Of a stretch of DNA of 39,700 bases, positions 7,121 to 14,491 are shown in pieces. The notes under the pieces are model-generated. The model was not told the origin of the DNA. It ran no database searches and saw only the letters and a list, made by a program, of their open reading frames with translations. The DNA is from Kiloniellaceae bacterium (lineage in GTDB: Bacteria; Pseudomonadota; Alphaproteobacteria; Kiloniellales; Kiloniellaceae). A program made the translations under genes and the position numbers. The stretch's first letter is position 1. Every line of letters begins with the position of its first letter. Where the stretch lies: assembly GCA_021776195.1 (NCBI GenBank), contig JAJFGK010000115.1:1-39700 (forward strand), read 5' to 3'.

Positions 7121-7810
7121 CTAAAGCGCCGGCGCCTCCTTCTCGTCCTTGATGGAAGTCAAGCCGAGCGGCGCGGTCCTCAGGACCGTTGCAACTTTCC
7201 GTGTCAGGGCGGCAGGGTCGATGTCATGACGGAAGTAGTGCAGGACCCGGCCATCGGGTGCCGCCAGGTAAAAGGCCGCGCTGTGATCGATGCCGTAGTC
7301 GGGGCCCGTGCCGGCCTTGGCGTAGCGAACGCCGAAACCCCGGGCAGTCGCGCGCACTTCCGCAACGCTTCCACCGAGGCCGACAATGCGCGGATCGAAA
7401 TGGGGGACATAGTCCGCCAGAACGGTCGGGCTGTCGCGTTCGGGATCGAGCGTGACGAACAGCGGCTGCAGGCGGTCGGAGAGCGGACCAAGCTGCTCCA
7501 ATACCTGGGCCAGGGTATCGAGGGTCATGGGACAAATGTCCGGGCAGTTTGTGTAGCCGAAGGAAAGCAGCAAAAAGCGATCTCCGAAGGAGGCCGCGGT
7601 GACCCGCCGGCCGTCATGGTCGATCAGGGAGAAGTCGCCCCCCGCCGTTGCCGCGCCAATGGCTCCCGCGCTGGCGTTGCCCGCGCTGTAAGTAGATGTC
7701 ACCGAGGGCGGCGCTGTCGGGACCGCGCGGTCGAAGCGCAACCACAGCCATTGGAGGCTGAGAAGCGCGCTGATCACAAAAAAGGCGATGAGAGGGCGTC
7801 GATACCGCAT
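7121..7810 (-). CDS. SCO1/SenC-family copper chaperone (canonical form)
   Basis: A 229-aa SCO protein and the first gene of the heme-copper operon. An N-terminal anchor or signal helix (residues 6-24) leads into a thioredoxin fold with G-Y-T-N-C89-P-D-I-C93-P and H176 in the D-Y-G-I-D-H-S motif, the complete copper-binding set. It should metallate or reduce the CuA centre of subunit II. It keeps the classical C-P-D-I-C-P sequence, whereas the second SCO of the operon has C-T-Q-S-C-P and a C-terminal anchor, so the two may do different steps. Its ATG lies about 75 bases downstream of the FNR-type box at 7880-7893. Confidence 0.93.
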   Translation of the reverse strand: MRYRRPLIAFFVISALLSLQWLWLRFDRAVPTAPPSVTSTYSAGNASAGAIGAATAGGDFSLIDHDGRRVTAASFGDRFLLLSFGYTNCPDICPMTLDTLAQVLEQLGPLSDRLQPLFVTLDPERDSPTVLADYVPHFDPRIVGLGGSVAEVRATARGFGVRYAKAGTGPDYGIDHSAAFYLAAPDGRVLHYFRHDIDPAALTRKVATVLRTAPLGLTSIKDEKEAPAL

Positions 7811-7879
7811 GCCGCGCCAATCCTTTCCCCCGGGCCCTTCGATAGATCGTTATCGTCCCCGATCCCGGCGCCGTCTGCC

Positions 7880-7893
7880 TTGACATCAATCAA
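7880..7893. promoter_or_regulatory. FNR/DNR-type box, TTGAC-ATCA-ATCAA
   Basis: One mismatch to TTGAT-N4-ATCAA. It lies in the 199-base divergent region between the heme-copper operon (minus) and the Dnr-like regulator (plus), centred about 76 bases before the SCO start. It could control either promoter; position favours the minus-strand operon. Confidence 0.7.
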
Positions 7894-7910
7894 CCGGCCG
7901 TGCCGCAAAC

Positions 7911-7924
7911 TTGATCTATGTCAA
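7911..7924. promoter_or_regulatory. second FNR/DNR-type box, TTGAT-CTAT-GTCAA
   Basis: One mismatch to the FNR consensus. Its centre is 31 bp (about three helical turns) from the box at 7880-7893, so two dimers would bind on the same face of the DNA. It lies about 92 bases before the regulator ATG, which suggests autoregulation of the regulator or a shared divergent operator. Confidence 0.7.
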
Positions 7925-8009
7925 TGCGGACCTCCGGGTTTTGCGGCCGATAGTCGGACGGGATCGCAGGCGACCCGAGTTTGCGGACCGCGAGAGGGGA
8001 GGCGGCGCA

Positions 8010-8756
8010 ATGTTGCATCAACAACAGGTTCGGCCAGAGGCCGCCGGAGGGACCAGCGCGCTGAGCGAGGCGGAACGTAACCTGCTGAAGCGCTTGCCGC
8101 TCTTTTCCGGACTCGGCGAGGAGGAGGTGTTCCATCTGATCGAGGGGGCACGGGCCGAGACCTTTCCGGCCAACACGCTGCTGTTCCTGCGCGGCGATCT
8201 GGCAAGCCGCTTTTACGTGGTGCTGCGCGGTTGGGTCCGGCTTTACCGCAGCACCCCCGACGGGCAGGAGGGAGTCATTTCGATCCAGTCCCGGGGCAAC
8301 TCCTTTGCCGAGGCGGCGATTTTCGAAAGCGGCAGCTATCCGGTCAGCGCCAGCACCCTGGAGGAAACCCGTCTTCTGGTCATCCCGGCCGATGCCTTCC
8401 TGTCCAAGGTGACCGGCAATTCCGCCTACGTGCTGAAGATCCTGGCCTCGATGTCCCGGCATCTTCACCAACTGGTCAATCAGGTCGAGGAACTGGTCCT
8501 CAAATCATCGGTCGAGCGGGTCGCGGGCTACATCTCGGATCTGACCCCCAACGCCTCCGGGCCGGTCATCGTCCGCCTGCCCCTGGAAAAGGCGGTCATC
8601 GCCCAGCACCTGGGGATGCAGCCCGAGACCCTGTCGCGGTCCCTTGCCCGGCTACGTCCCTTGGGTGTCGAGTCCAAGGGCGGTCTGATCCATGTCGACG
8701 ACGTCTCGGCGCTGCGCCGTTTCGGCAACGGAGCCCCGGCGCCGCAGCACCTTTGA
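8010..8756 (+). CDS. dnr: CRP/FNR-family regulator, Dnr/NnrR-like
   Basis: A 248-aa transcription factor with an N-terminal cyclic-nucleotide-type beta barrel (about residues 30-145), a long dimerisation helix, and a C-terminal winged helix (about 175-240). The recognition helix contains E206-T-L-S209-R210, the E--SR motif of FNR-type proteins that read TTGAT half-sites. The protein has no cysteine at all, so it cannot hold the FNR [4Fe-4S] cluster. That fits the Dnr/NnrR group, which senses NO through heme. The ATG at 8010 was chosen because GAGAGGGGAGG stands 7 bases before it; a TTG at 7911 would lie inside the operator. It is divergent from the heme-copper operon and upstream of hemN. NO sensing is inferred. 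Confidence 0.85.
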   Translation: MLHQQQVRPEAAGGTSALSEAERNLLKRLPLFSGLGEEEVFHLIEGARAETFPANTLLFLRGDLASRFYVVLRGWVRLYRSTPDGQEGVISIQSRGNSFAEAAIFESGSYPVSASTLEETRLLVIPADAFLSKVTGNSAYVLKILASMSRHLHQLVNQVEELVLKSSVERVAGYISDLTPNASGPVIVRLPLEKAVIAQHLGMQPETLSRSLARLRPLGVESKGGLIHVDDVSALRRFGNGAPAPQHL

Positions 8757-8794
8757 TAGAGCGAGCTCCGACCGTAAGAAGTGATCAGATCGCC

Positions 8795-10144
8795 ATGCAT
8801 CCAGCCTTGAAGAAGTACGCGCTGGCCGAAGTGCCGCGCTATACCAGCTATCCGACCGCCGCGCAGTTTCAGACCGACCTTCCGGAATCGGTCACCCGGG
8901 CCTGGCTCGCCGAGACCGAGCCCGATCAAGCGCTCTCGCTTTACATCCATATTCCATTTTGCCGACAGCTTTGCTGGTACTGCGGCTGCCACACGACCAT
9001 CCCGAACAGCGCTGGGCGGGTGACCGACTATCTGGAGACCCTGCAGCGCGAGATCGCCCTGCGGGCCGCCGCCTTGGGCGCGCAGGGCGGGGTGTCGCAT
9101 CTCCATTTCGGCGGTGGCACGCCGACTTTTCTGACGACGGACCAGTTCGAACGGCTGATGGCCGAGATCCAGCGTCACTTTCTTTTGCGCCCGGATGCAG
9201 AGGCGGCGATCGAAATCGATCCCCGCGGCCTCACCAGGGAGATGGCGCGCTGCCTGCGGGCCGCCGGCATCAATCGGGCCAGTCTTGGCGTGCAGGACTT
9301 CGACGCCGAGGTTCAGGCCGGGATCAATCGGATCCAACCGCACGACCAGGTGGCCCGCGCGGTGGAGGACTTGCGCGCGGTTGGCATCGAGAAGATCTCG
9401 ATGGACCTGATGTATGGCCTTCCGGGTCAGACCGAGGCCAGTGTCGCACGGTCGGCCCGGCTCGCCGCCGCCCTTGAACCCGACCGGCTCTCAGTCTTCG
9501 GCTATGCGCATGTCCCCTGGTTCAAAAAGCACCAGCGGATGATCGCGGCGGAAAGACTGCCTGGTGTCGAGGCCCGTTTCGCCCAGATGGAGGCCATCGC
9601 CGGGGTGCTCTGCGCCGAAGGCTACAGCCCGATCGGCTTCGACCACTTCGCCCGCCCAAGCGACTCGCTCGCCCGGGCCCAGGCCACCGGCCGACTGCGC
9701 CGCAACTTTCAAGGCTACACCGACGATCCCGCCGAGATCCTGATCGGCCTGGGCGCCTCCGCGATCAGCGCCCTACCCGGCGGTTACCTGCAAAACGAGA
9801 CCAATCTTGGGGCCTACGCGGCGGCACTCGGCAACGGCCGGCTGCCGACCCTGCGCGGTCTCGCGCTGACCGGCGAGGACCGTCTGCGCCGGGCCGCCAT
9901 CGAACGGATCATGTGCCGCTTTGCGCTCGATACCGACGATCTCGCCGCGCGGCTCGGCCATCGCGCCGAAACCCTGGACGGTTCCCTGGCCCGGGCCGAG
10001 GGGCTGGCCCGCGACGGGCTGGTCGAGATTGCCGGGCGCCGTCTGAACGTCACCGCCCAAGGCCGCCCCTTCGTGCGCAGCGTCGCCGCTTGTTTCGATG
10101 CCTACTATCGCGGCGCCGCGGGACGGCACAGCAAGGCGGTGTAG
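8795..10144 (+). CDS. hemN: oxygen-independent coproporphyrinogen III oxidase
   Basis: A 449-aa radical SAM enzyme converting coproporphyrinogen III to protoporphyrinogen IX without oxygen, needed for heme under denitrifying conditions. The Fe-S cluster motif is C56-R-Q-L-C60-W-Y-C63-G-C65, the HemN form CxxxCxxCxC. The downstream F-G-G-G-T-P-T motif and the HemN C-terminal domain are present, and the length is normal for HemN. The start at 8795 begins the typical N-terminal K-Y-A-L-A-E-V-P-R-Y-T-S-Y-P segment. It follows the regulator by 38 bases without its own clear FNR box, so it is probably co-transcribed with it. Confidence 0.95.
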   Translation: MHPALKKYALAEVPRYTSYPTAAQFQTDLPESVTRAWLAETEPDQALSLYIHIPFCRQLCWYCGCHTTIPNSAGRVTDYLETLQREIALRAAALGAQGGVSHLHFGGGTPTFLTTDQFERLMAEIQRHFLLRPDAEAAIEIDPRGLTREMARCLRAAGINRASLGVQDFDAEVQAGINRIQPHDQVARAVEDLRAVGIEKISMDLMYGLPGQTEASVARSARLAAALEPDRLSVFGYAHVPWFKKHQRMIAAERLPGVEARFAQMEAIAGVLCAEGYSPIGFDHFARPSDSLARAQATGRLRRNFQGYTDDPAEILIGLGASAISALPGGYLQNETNLGAYAAALGNGRLPTLRGLALTGEDRLRRAAIERIMCRFALDTDDLAARLGHRAETLDGSLARAEGLARDGLVEIAGRRLNVTAQGRPFVRSVAACFDAYYRGAAGRHSKAV

Positions 10145-10208
10145 CGGCGCGTTCCCATGGGTGCCCGCGCCGCGGGCGCCGCCAAGATCCACTGGCGCGA
10201 CCGGCCGC

Positions 10209-10222
10209 TTGACCAGGATCAA
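10209..10222. promoter_or_regulatory. FNR/DNR-type box, TTGAC-CAGG-ATCAA
   Basis: One mismatch to TTGAT-N4-ATCAA. It is the only recognisable signal in the 140-base gap between hemN and the ApbE-like gene and is centred about 69 bases before the latter's ATG, consistent with activation of that gene. Confidence 0.7.
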
Positions 10223-10284
10223 GGTCGCGGACGCCAGACTGACGGAGACTCTTCGCGCCCTCGACCAGCGATGCGGGATCTCTC

Positions 10285-11262
10285 ATGCCAGAAACCGGAA
10301 ACTATGCGCTGACACGGCGACGGCTGCTGGCGACAGCGGCGGCGGCCGGCGGCCTGACCCTGCTGGCGCCTGCCTCGGCGGGTTCGGACCGGCTCTATCG
10401 CTGGCAGGGCCGCGCAATGGGCGCCCGGGTCGCGATCACCCTGGGCCTGCCGAGCCTGGCGGACGCGGTCCCGATCATCGAGGCGGCGCTTTCGGAGATC
10501 GACCGGCTGGAGGATATCTTCAGCCTCTACCGCCCCGATTCCGAACTGTCGCGCCTCAACCGGGCCGGCCGGCTGGTCGCGCCCTCCCCCGATCTTCTGG
10601 ATCTGCTCTCGCTGTCGCACCGCTTCGGCGTACTGAGCGATGGCGCCTTCGACGTTTCCGTGCAGCCGTTGTGGGAGCTTCATCGCCGCGGTGCCGGGTC
10701 CGACCCCAGCGCGGTGCGGCAGGCCCGCCGCCTGGTCGACTACCGGGCCATCGAGCTGGACCGCGACGAAGTCCGGTTCGGCCGGCCCGGCATGCAAGTC
10801 ACCCTGAACGGCATCGCCCAGGGCTACATCGCGGACCGCGTCGCCAGTTGGCTCGCGGGGGCCGGCCTGACCCACGCGCTGCTGGACCTCGGGGAAGTTC
10901 GAACCCTGGGCGGCCATCCCGAGGGACGGCCTTGGCGGATCGGCCTGTCCGGCCATGACCGGGACCGCAGCGATCTCCTGCTCAAGGGTGGCGCCCTGGC
11001 GACCTCTTCGCGCCACGGCCTGGTCTTCGACCAGGCAGGCCGCCAGCACCACATTTTCGATCCGGGGCGCGGCACCAGCCCACAAGAGGTGGCAAGCGTG
11101 ACCGTCGAGGCCGCGGACGCCACGACGGCCGATGCGCTTTCGACGGCCTTGATGGTGACGCCCTTCCCTCGCCTGCGCCCCCGCCTCGAGACCTTGGCGC
11201 CGCTGGCGGTTCACATCACCGGGCAGAGCGGCAGGACGGCACGCTGGCGCGTCGCCGGGTGA
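10285..11262 (+). CDS. nirX: FAD:protein FMN transferase, NirX/NosX type
   Basis: An ApbE-family protein of 325 aa. The N-terminal [14 protein letters not shown] segment is a twin-arginine signal, so it acts in the periplasm. ApbE features follow: G-A-R-V near residue 47, L-N-G-I-A-Q-G-Y-I-A-D-R in the middle, and D-A-T-T-A-D-A-L-S-T-A near the C-terminus. The usual Lys of the G-x-x-K-G-Y motif is Gln here; as I recall, NosX/NirX homologues share this. It would attach FMN to the S-G-A-T threonine of the NirI/NosR protein at 24918-27056. An FNR-type box lies 69 bases upstream, so it has its own promoter. Its name nirX follows the Paracoccus nirIX pair because no nosZ is present. Confidence 0.88.
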   Translation: MPETGNYALTRRRLLATAAAAGGLTLLAPASAGSDRLYRWQGRAMGARVAITLGLPSLADAVPIIEAALSEIDRLEDIFSLYRPDSELSRLNRAGRLVAPSPDLLDLLSLSHRFGVLSDGAFDVSVQPLWELHRRGAGSDPSAVRQARRLVDYRAIELDRDEVRFGRPGMQVTLNGIAQGYIADRVASWLAGAGLTHALLDLGEVRTLGGHPEGRPWRIGLSGHDRDRSDLLLKGGALATSSRHGLVFDQAGRQHHIFDPGRGTSPQEVASVTVEAADATTADALSTALMVTPFPRLRPRLETLAPLAVHITGQSGRTARWRVAG

Positions 11263-11284
11263 CCGCTCCGCGGTTTTGCGCCTG

Positions 11285-12496
11285 TCAGGCCGCTTTGGGG
11301 ATCTTGTCCTCGGCCCAAATCTTGCCGAGGGCCCGCACCAGCCTGTCGATGTCCTGCTCGCTGTGGATCGGCGAGGGCGTCAGGCGCAGGCGCTCGGTAC
11401 CGCGCGGCACGGTCGGATAGTTGATCGGCTGCACATAGATGCCGAAGTCGGCCAGCAGGCGGTCGGTTACCGCCTTGCAGCGCAGCGGATCGCCGACCAG
11501 GACCGGCACGATATGGCTGTCGGATGCCATCACCGGCAAGCCGGCGTCGCGCAGGCGCTTTTTCAGCAGGGCCGCACGACTTTGCTGCAACTGCCGTTCG
11601 CTATCGCTTTGCTTGAGGTGACGGACACTGGCGAGCGCGCCCGCCGCCACCGCGGGCGGCAGGGCCGTTGTGAAGATGAAACCCGACGAGAAGCTGCGCA
11701 GGAAATCGACCAGGGCGGCGGAAGCCGCGACATAGCCGCCCAGCACCCCGTAGGCCTTGGCCAGCGTGCCCTCGATCACCGTGATCCGGTCCATGACCCC
11801 CTCGCGCTCGGCGATGCCGCCGCCCCGAGGTCCGTAGAGGCCCACCGCATGAACCTCGTCCAGATAGGTCATGGCGCCGTGTTTCTCGGCGACGTCGCAG
11901 AGCGCGGCGATCGGGGCGACGTCGCCATCCATCGAATAGACCGACTCGAAGGCGACGATCTTCGCCCGGCCGGGTGCGACGGAGGCAAGCAGGCGGTCGA
12001 GATCGTCCGGGTCGTTGTGCTTGAAAATCAGCTTGTCGGCGCGGCTGTGGCGGATGCCCTCGATCATCGAGGCGTGGTTCAGAGCATCGGACAGGACCAC
12101 GCAATCGGGCAGGCGCGAGGCCAGGGTGCCCAGGGAGGCGAAGTTCGAAACATAGCCCGATGTGAAAAGAAGCGCGGCTTGCTTGCCGTGTAGGGTCGCC
12201 AATTCCCGCTCGAGCAGGACATGGTAATGGTTGGTGCCCGAGATGTTGCGCGTGCCGCCGGATCCGGCCCCGCAACGGTCCAGGGCCTCGCGCATCGCCG
12301 CCAGGACGGCCGGGTGCTGGCCCATCCCCAGATAGTCGTTGGAACACCAGACGGTGATCTCGCGACAGCCGCCCGGGTCGCGGGAGAGCGCACGCGGGAA
12401 GGAGCCGGCCTGGCGTTCGAGGTCGGCGAAATGCCGGTAGCGTCCTTCGGCTTTGAGATCGGACAGTTGCCGGGCAAAGAAGTCCTCGTAGTCCAT
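11285..12496 (-). CDS. hemA: 5-aminolevulinate synthase
   Basis: A 403-aa PLP enzyme that condenses glycine and succinyl-CoA to 5-aminolevulinate, the first step of tetrapyrrole synthesis in alphaproteobacteria. The family N-terminus (M-D-Y-E-D-F-F), the [10 protein letters not shown] motif, the D-E-V-H-A-V-G motif and the Schiff-base lysine K247 in T-L-A-K-A-Y-G are all present. A GAGGAGG site stands 7 bases before the ATG. It lies 45 bases downstream of the cytochrome c gene, likely in the same FNR-controlled unit (box at 13009). Placing hemA beside nir genes would raise precursor supply for heme d1 and heme c. A second, housekeeping hemA may exist elsewhere. Confidence 0.96.
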   Translation of the reverse strand: MDYEDFFARQLSDLKAEGRYRHFADLERQAGSFPRALSRDPGGCREITVWCSNDYLGMGQHPAVLAAMREALDRCGAGSGGTRNISGTNHYHVLLERELATLHGKQAALLFTSGYVSNFASLGTLASRLPDCVVLSDALNHASMIEGIRHSRADKLIFKHNDPDDLDRLLASVAPGRAKIVAFESVYSMDGDVAPIAALCDVAEKHGAMTYLDEVHAVGLYGPRGGGIAEREGVMDRITVIEGTLAKAYGVLGGYVAASAALVDFLRSFSSGFIFTTALPPAVAAGALASVRHLKQSDSERQLQQSRAALLKKRLRDAGLPVMASDSHIVPVLVGDPLRCKAVTDRLLADFGIYVQPINYPTVPRGTERLRLTPSPIHSEQDIDRLVRALGKIWAEDKIPKAA

Positions 12497-12541
12497 GACC
12501 GATCCTCCTCGGTTCGCGCAGGTGGTCGCCGAGCGCCCTGC

Positions 12542-12946
12542 CTACTGGGTCGCCTCCTTGAGATAGGCGACCAGGTCCTTGCGTTGGTCTTCCTTCTTCA
12601 GCCCGCCGAAGACCATCTTGGTCCCGGGAACCAGGTCCTTGGGCTTGGCGATATAGGCCTCCAGGGTCGCCTCGTCCCAGACGATTCCCGATTCTTTCAT
12701 CGCGTCGGAATACTTGAAGCCCTCGCTGACCCCCGCCGTGCGCCCGAAGAGACCGTGTAGATGCGGTCCAACCTTGTTCTTGCCGTCTTCCAGGCTGTGG
12801 CAGGTCTTGCACTTGCGATAGACCTTTTCGCCTTTCGCGGCATCGCCTTCGGCCTGCAACGACCCCAGCGGGATGATCGAAACAAGCAACGCCGCCATCG
12901 CCAGGCGGGCCGTTCCGGTCTTCCACGTGTTTTGTCTTACGGACAT
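12542..12946 (-). CDS. class I c-type cytochrome (c2/c550-like), periplasmic
   Basis: A 134-aa protein with a signal peptide (residues 1-32) and a single heme site C46-K-T-C49-H50. M111 in G-T-K-M is the axial ligand, typical of small cytochrome c2/c550/c554 electron carriers. A GGGAG site precedes the ATG. It is the likely soluble donor to NirS and to the CuA subunit of the heme-copper enzyme, both of which work in the periplasm. A perfect FNR box at 13009-13022, inside the end of the upstream regulator gene, is centred 69 bases before its start. Donor function is inferred from family and context. Confidence 0.93.
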   Translation of the reverse strand: MSVRQNTWKTGTARLAMAALLVSIIPLGSLQAEGDAAKGEKVYRKCKTCHSLEDGKNKVGPHLHGLFGRTAGVSEGFKYSDAMKESGIVWDEATLEAYIAKPKDLVPGTKMVFGGLKKEDQRKDLVAYLKEATQ

Positions 12947-12981
12947 CGGTGTCTCCCAATTAGACTGTGTTGTGCCATGGA

Positions 12982-13758
12982 CTATTCCCGCCGGGGCCCC
13001 GACCGACCTTGATTTCGATCAAGTCCCTGGGCTTCCAGCTGTCGTGCGTCGGGGAAGTGCAGCAGGTGCCGCCCGGTCTCCAGAAGCAGCCCGGACTCTC
13101 GCCAACGCGCCGTGATACGGCTCAAGGTCTCGCTTCTCAGACCCAGGTAGCTGGCAATCTCCGAGCGCCTCATGGGCAGGGGGACCCATAGACCGCCGTT
13201 TTCCTCGCGGCCCAGTCTTCGCCCCAGATCCAGAAGAAACGAGGCGAGCCGCTGCTCGAACGACGCGCGACCGACAAGGAACAGCTCAGACTGTTGGGCC
13301 ATCAATCGACCACAGAGCGCCTTCATGGCGCCAAGCGCCAGCTCCGGTTCCCGTGCCAGGTTTTCAAACAGGGACTCCAGGGCAAAGCAAAGGACCCTGG
13401 CGGGGACCAGCGCCTTGAGGCTAGCCGACCCGCCCTCGCTGGCCCGCGCCGCAAACACCAGGTCGCCAGGGTAATGAAAGCCAAAGACCTCTGCGCTACC
13501 GCCAGCCCGCTGCCGATAGGAGGCCAGAACCCCCTCGCGGACCGCGATGACTTCGGGACCGGGCGATTCCTGGGTCAGGACGATCTGGTCGCGCGTCAAG
13601 CGGCGCTCCTGGCCGTGGCGGGTCAGGAACCCCGGCGGTGCGAAGCGAGCCCACTCATCGCGCTGCGCTGTCGGCCGCCCCGCGAAAGCCGCTTGGCCCG
13701 GCGCCTGGGTTGCAGAGCTGCCCACAGAAACCATATGCCGGCCCGCGCCCGCGCACAT
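12982..13758 (-). CDS. CRP/FNR-family regulator, second copy
   Basis: A 258-aa regulator with an effector barrel (about residues 40-140, including F-G-F-H-Y-P-G-D-L) and a C-terminal winged helix whose recognition helix carries E210-T-L-S213-R214, so FNR-type DNA targets are expected. Cysteines occur only at about C2, C124 and C149, which does not match the N-terminal FNR cluster motif. The signal is therefore unknown. The start at 13758 was chosen for the AGAGGA site 8 bases upstream; Met9 (13734) is the alternative. The frame runs upstream into DUF4202, but that part is a shadow. An FNR box at 13825 controls it, and the cytochrome c promoter box lies inside its codons 236-240. Confidence 0.85.
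   Translation of the reverse strand: MCAGAGRHMVSVGSSATQAPGQAAFAGRPTAQRDEWARFAPPGFLTRHGQERRLTRDQIVLTQESPGPEVIAVREGVLASYRQRAGGSAEVFGFHYPGDLVFAARASEGGSASLKALVPARVLCFALESLFENLAREPELALGAMKALCGRLMAQQSELFLVGRASFEQRLASFLLDLGRRLGREENGGLWVPLPMRRSEIASYLGLRSETLSRITARWRESGLLLETGRHLLHFPDARQLEAQGLDRNQGRSGPRRE
13009..13022. promoter_or_regulatory. perfect FNR box, TTGAT-TTCG-ATCAA, before the cytochrome c gene
   Basis: An exact match to TTGAT-N4-ATCAA, centred about 69 bases upstream of the cytochrome c ATG. It is embedded in the coding sequence of the upstream regulator, where the minus strand encodes L-D-R-N-Q (residues 236-240). It should drive the cytochrome c and hemA genes. Confidence 0.85.
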
Positions 13759-13824
13759 TAAAACTATCCTCTCGACTATCGTCACTGCGAAACCAAAGGC
13801 TAGTCGACGGGGCCACAGACAGCC

Positions 13825-13838
13825 TTGATCTCGGTCAA
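13825..13838. promoter_or_regulatory. FNR/DNR-type box, TTGAT-CTCG-GTCAA, before the second regulator
   Basis: One mismatch to the FNR consensus. Centred about 74 bases upstream of the regulator ATG at 13758. On the minus strand the TGA stop codon of the DUF4202 gene is part of the box. Confidence 0.75.
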
Positions 13839-14491
13839 GACGAGGGCTGGCCCTGTTCGGGTTCGGCAAGTGCCCTGGCCACCAGGGCGGCGGCCTCTTG
13901 CGGCAGGTCGAGCGCCAGGGCAAAGCGCCGGCCATGGGGGGACATCTTGGCCCAGGTCTTGCGCAGGATGTCGAGCACCTTTTCCTCGGCATGCGGCCGG
14001 GCGAAGTCGGCGAAGTAGTGCACCAGGAAGACAACGCAGGCGACATCCTCCAGGGCCTGCGCTTCGGGGTCGCGCTTCAGGCGCTTCTTGCGCAACAGGG
14101 AGCCGACGCGGTCTATGGTCTCCGTGGCATAGCCGAGATCGCCGAGGATCTCCCCGGCGCGTCGCGCGTGGTGCTCCTGAAGCTCGCGCCGCCAAGTCAG
14201 GTATCCGCTCCGACCCTCGGGATAGCTGTCGCGCGGGCTGACCCAGCGTTCGATATGCTGGCTTCGCGTCGCCAATTGAAGGATCTCGGAGGCCGCCGGA
14301 TAGAGCTTCGGCAGCCAGGCGCTCATACGCCTGGCGTAGAGCAGTTCCTTGGCCACTGGCCGGCTGTTGTCGAGGACCTGGTTCGGATCCTCGCCGTTGG
14401 CCCGGTCGAAGGCCGCAAAGGCCGCCGCCAGCCGGCCCTTGTCCTGGGTGGGATCCGCTGCGCGGTCACGCATACTCTTCAGCGTCGTCAC
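13835..14491 (-). CDS. DUF4202 protein
   Basis: A 218-aa soluble protein of the DUF4202 family, recognised from the conserved blocks A-F-A-A-F-D-R-A-N-G-E-D-P-N, P-K/A-K-E-L-L-Y-A-R-R-M, R-S-Q-H-I-E-R-W, L-E-D-V-A-C-V-V-F-L and K-T-W-A-K-M-S. The R-x-Q-H-I-x-R-W block and several conserved His, Asp and Glu residues would suit a metal-binding helical protein, perhaps HD-like, but this is a guess. It overlaps the CbiX-like gene by ATGA, so the two are translationally coupled at the distal end of the nir operon. The family has no assigned function that I know. Context suggests a role in heme d1 synthesis, siroheme-type intermediates or nitrite reductase maturation. Confidence 0.85.
   Translation of the reverse strand: MTTLKSMRDRAADPTQDKGRLAAAFAAFDRANGEDPNQVLDNSRPVAKELLYARRMSAWLPKLYPAASEILQLATRSQHIERWVSPRDSYPEGRSGYLTWRRELQEHHARRAGEILGDLGYATETIDRVGSLLRKKRLKRDPEAQALEDVACVVFLVHYFADFARPHAEEKVLDILRKTWAKMSPHGRRFALALDLPQEAAALVARALAEPEQGQPSS

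Noticed and set aside
7911..8009. TTG start at 7911 for the Dnr-like regulator
   Set aside because: It would place the FNR-type box inside the coding region, and the extra 33 residues do not resemble the family. The ATG at 8010 has a strong ribosome-binding site.
8231..8794. N-terminal extension of HemN overlapping the regulator
   Set aside because: This part is a shifted-frame reading of the regulator gene. The HemN domain begins at the ATG at 8795.
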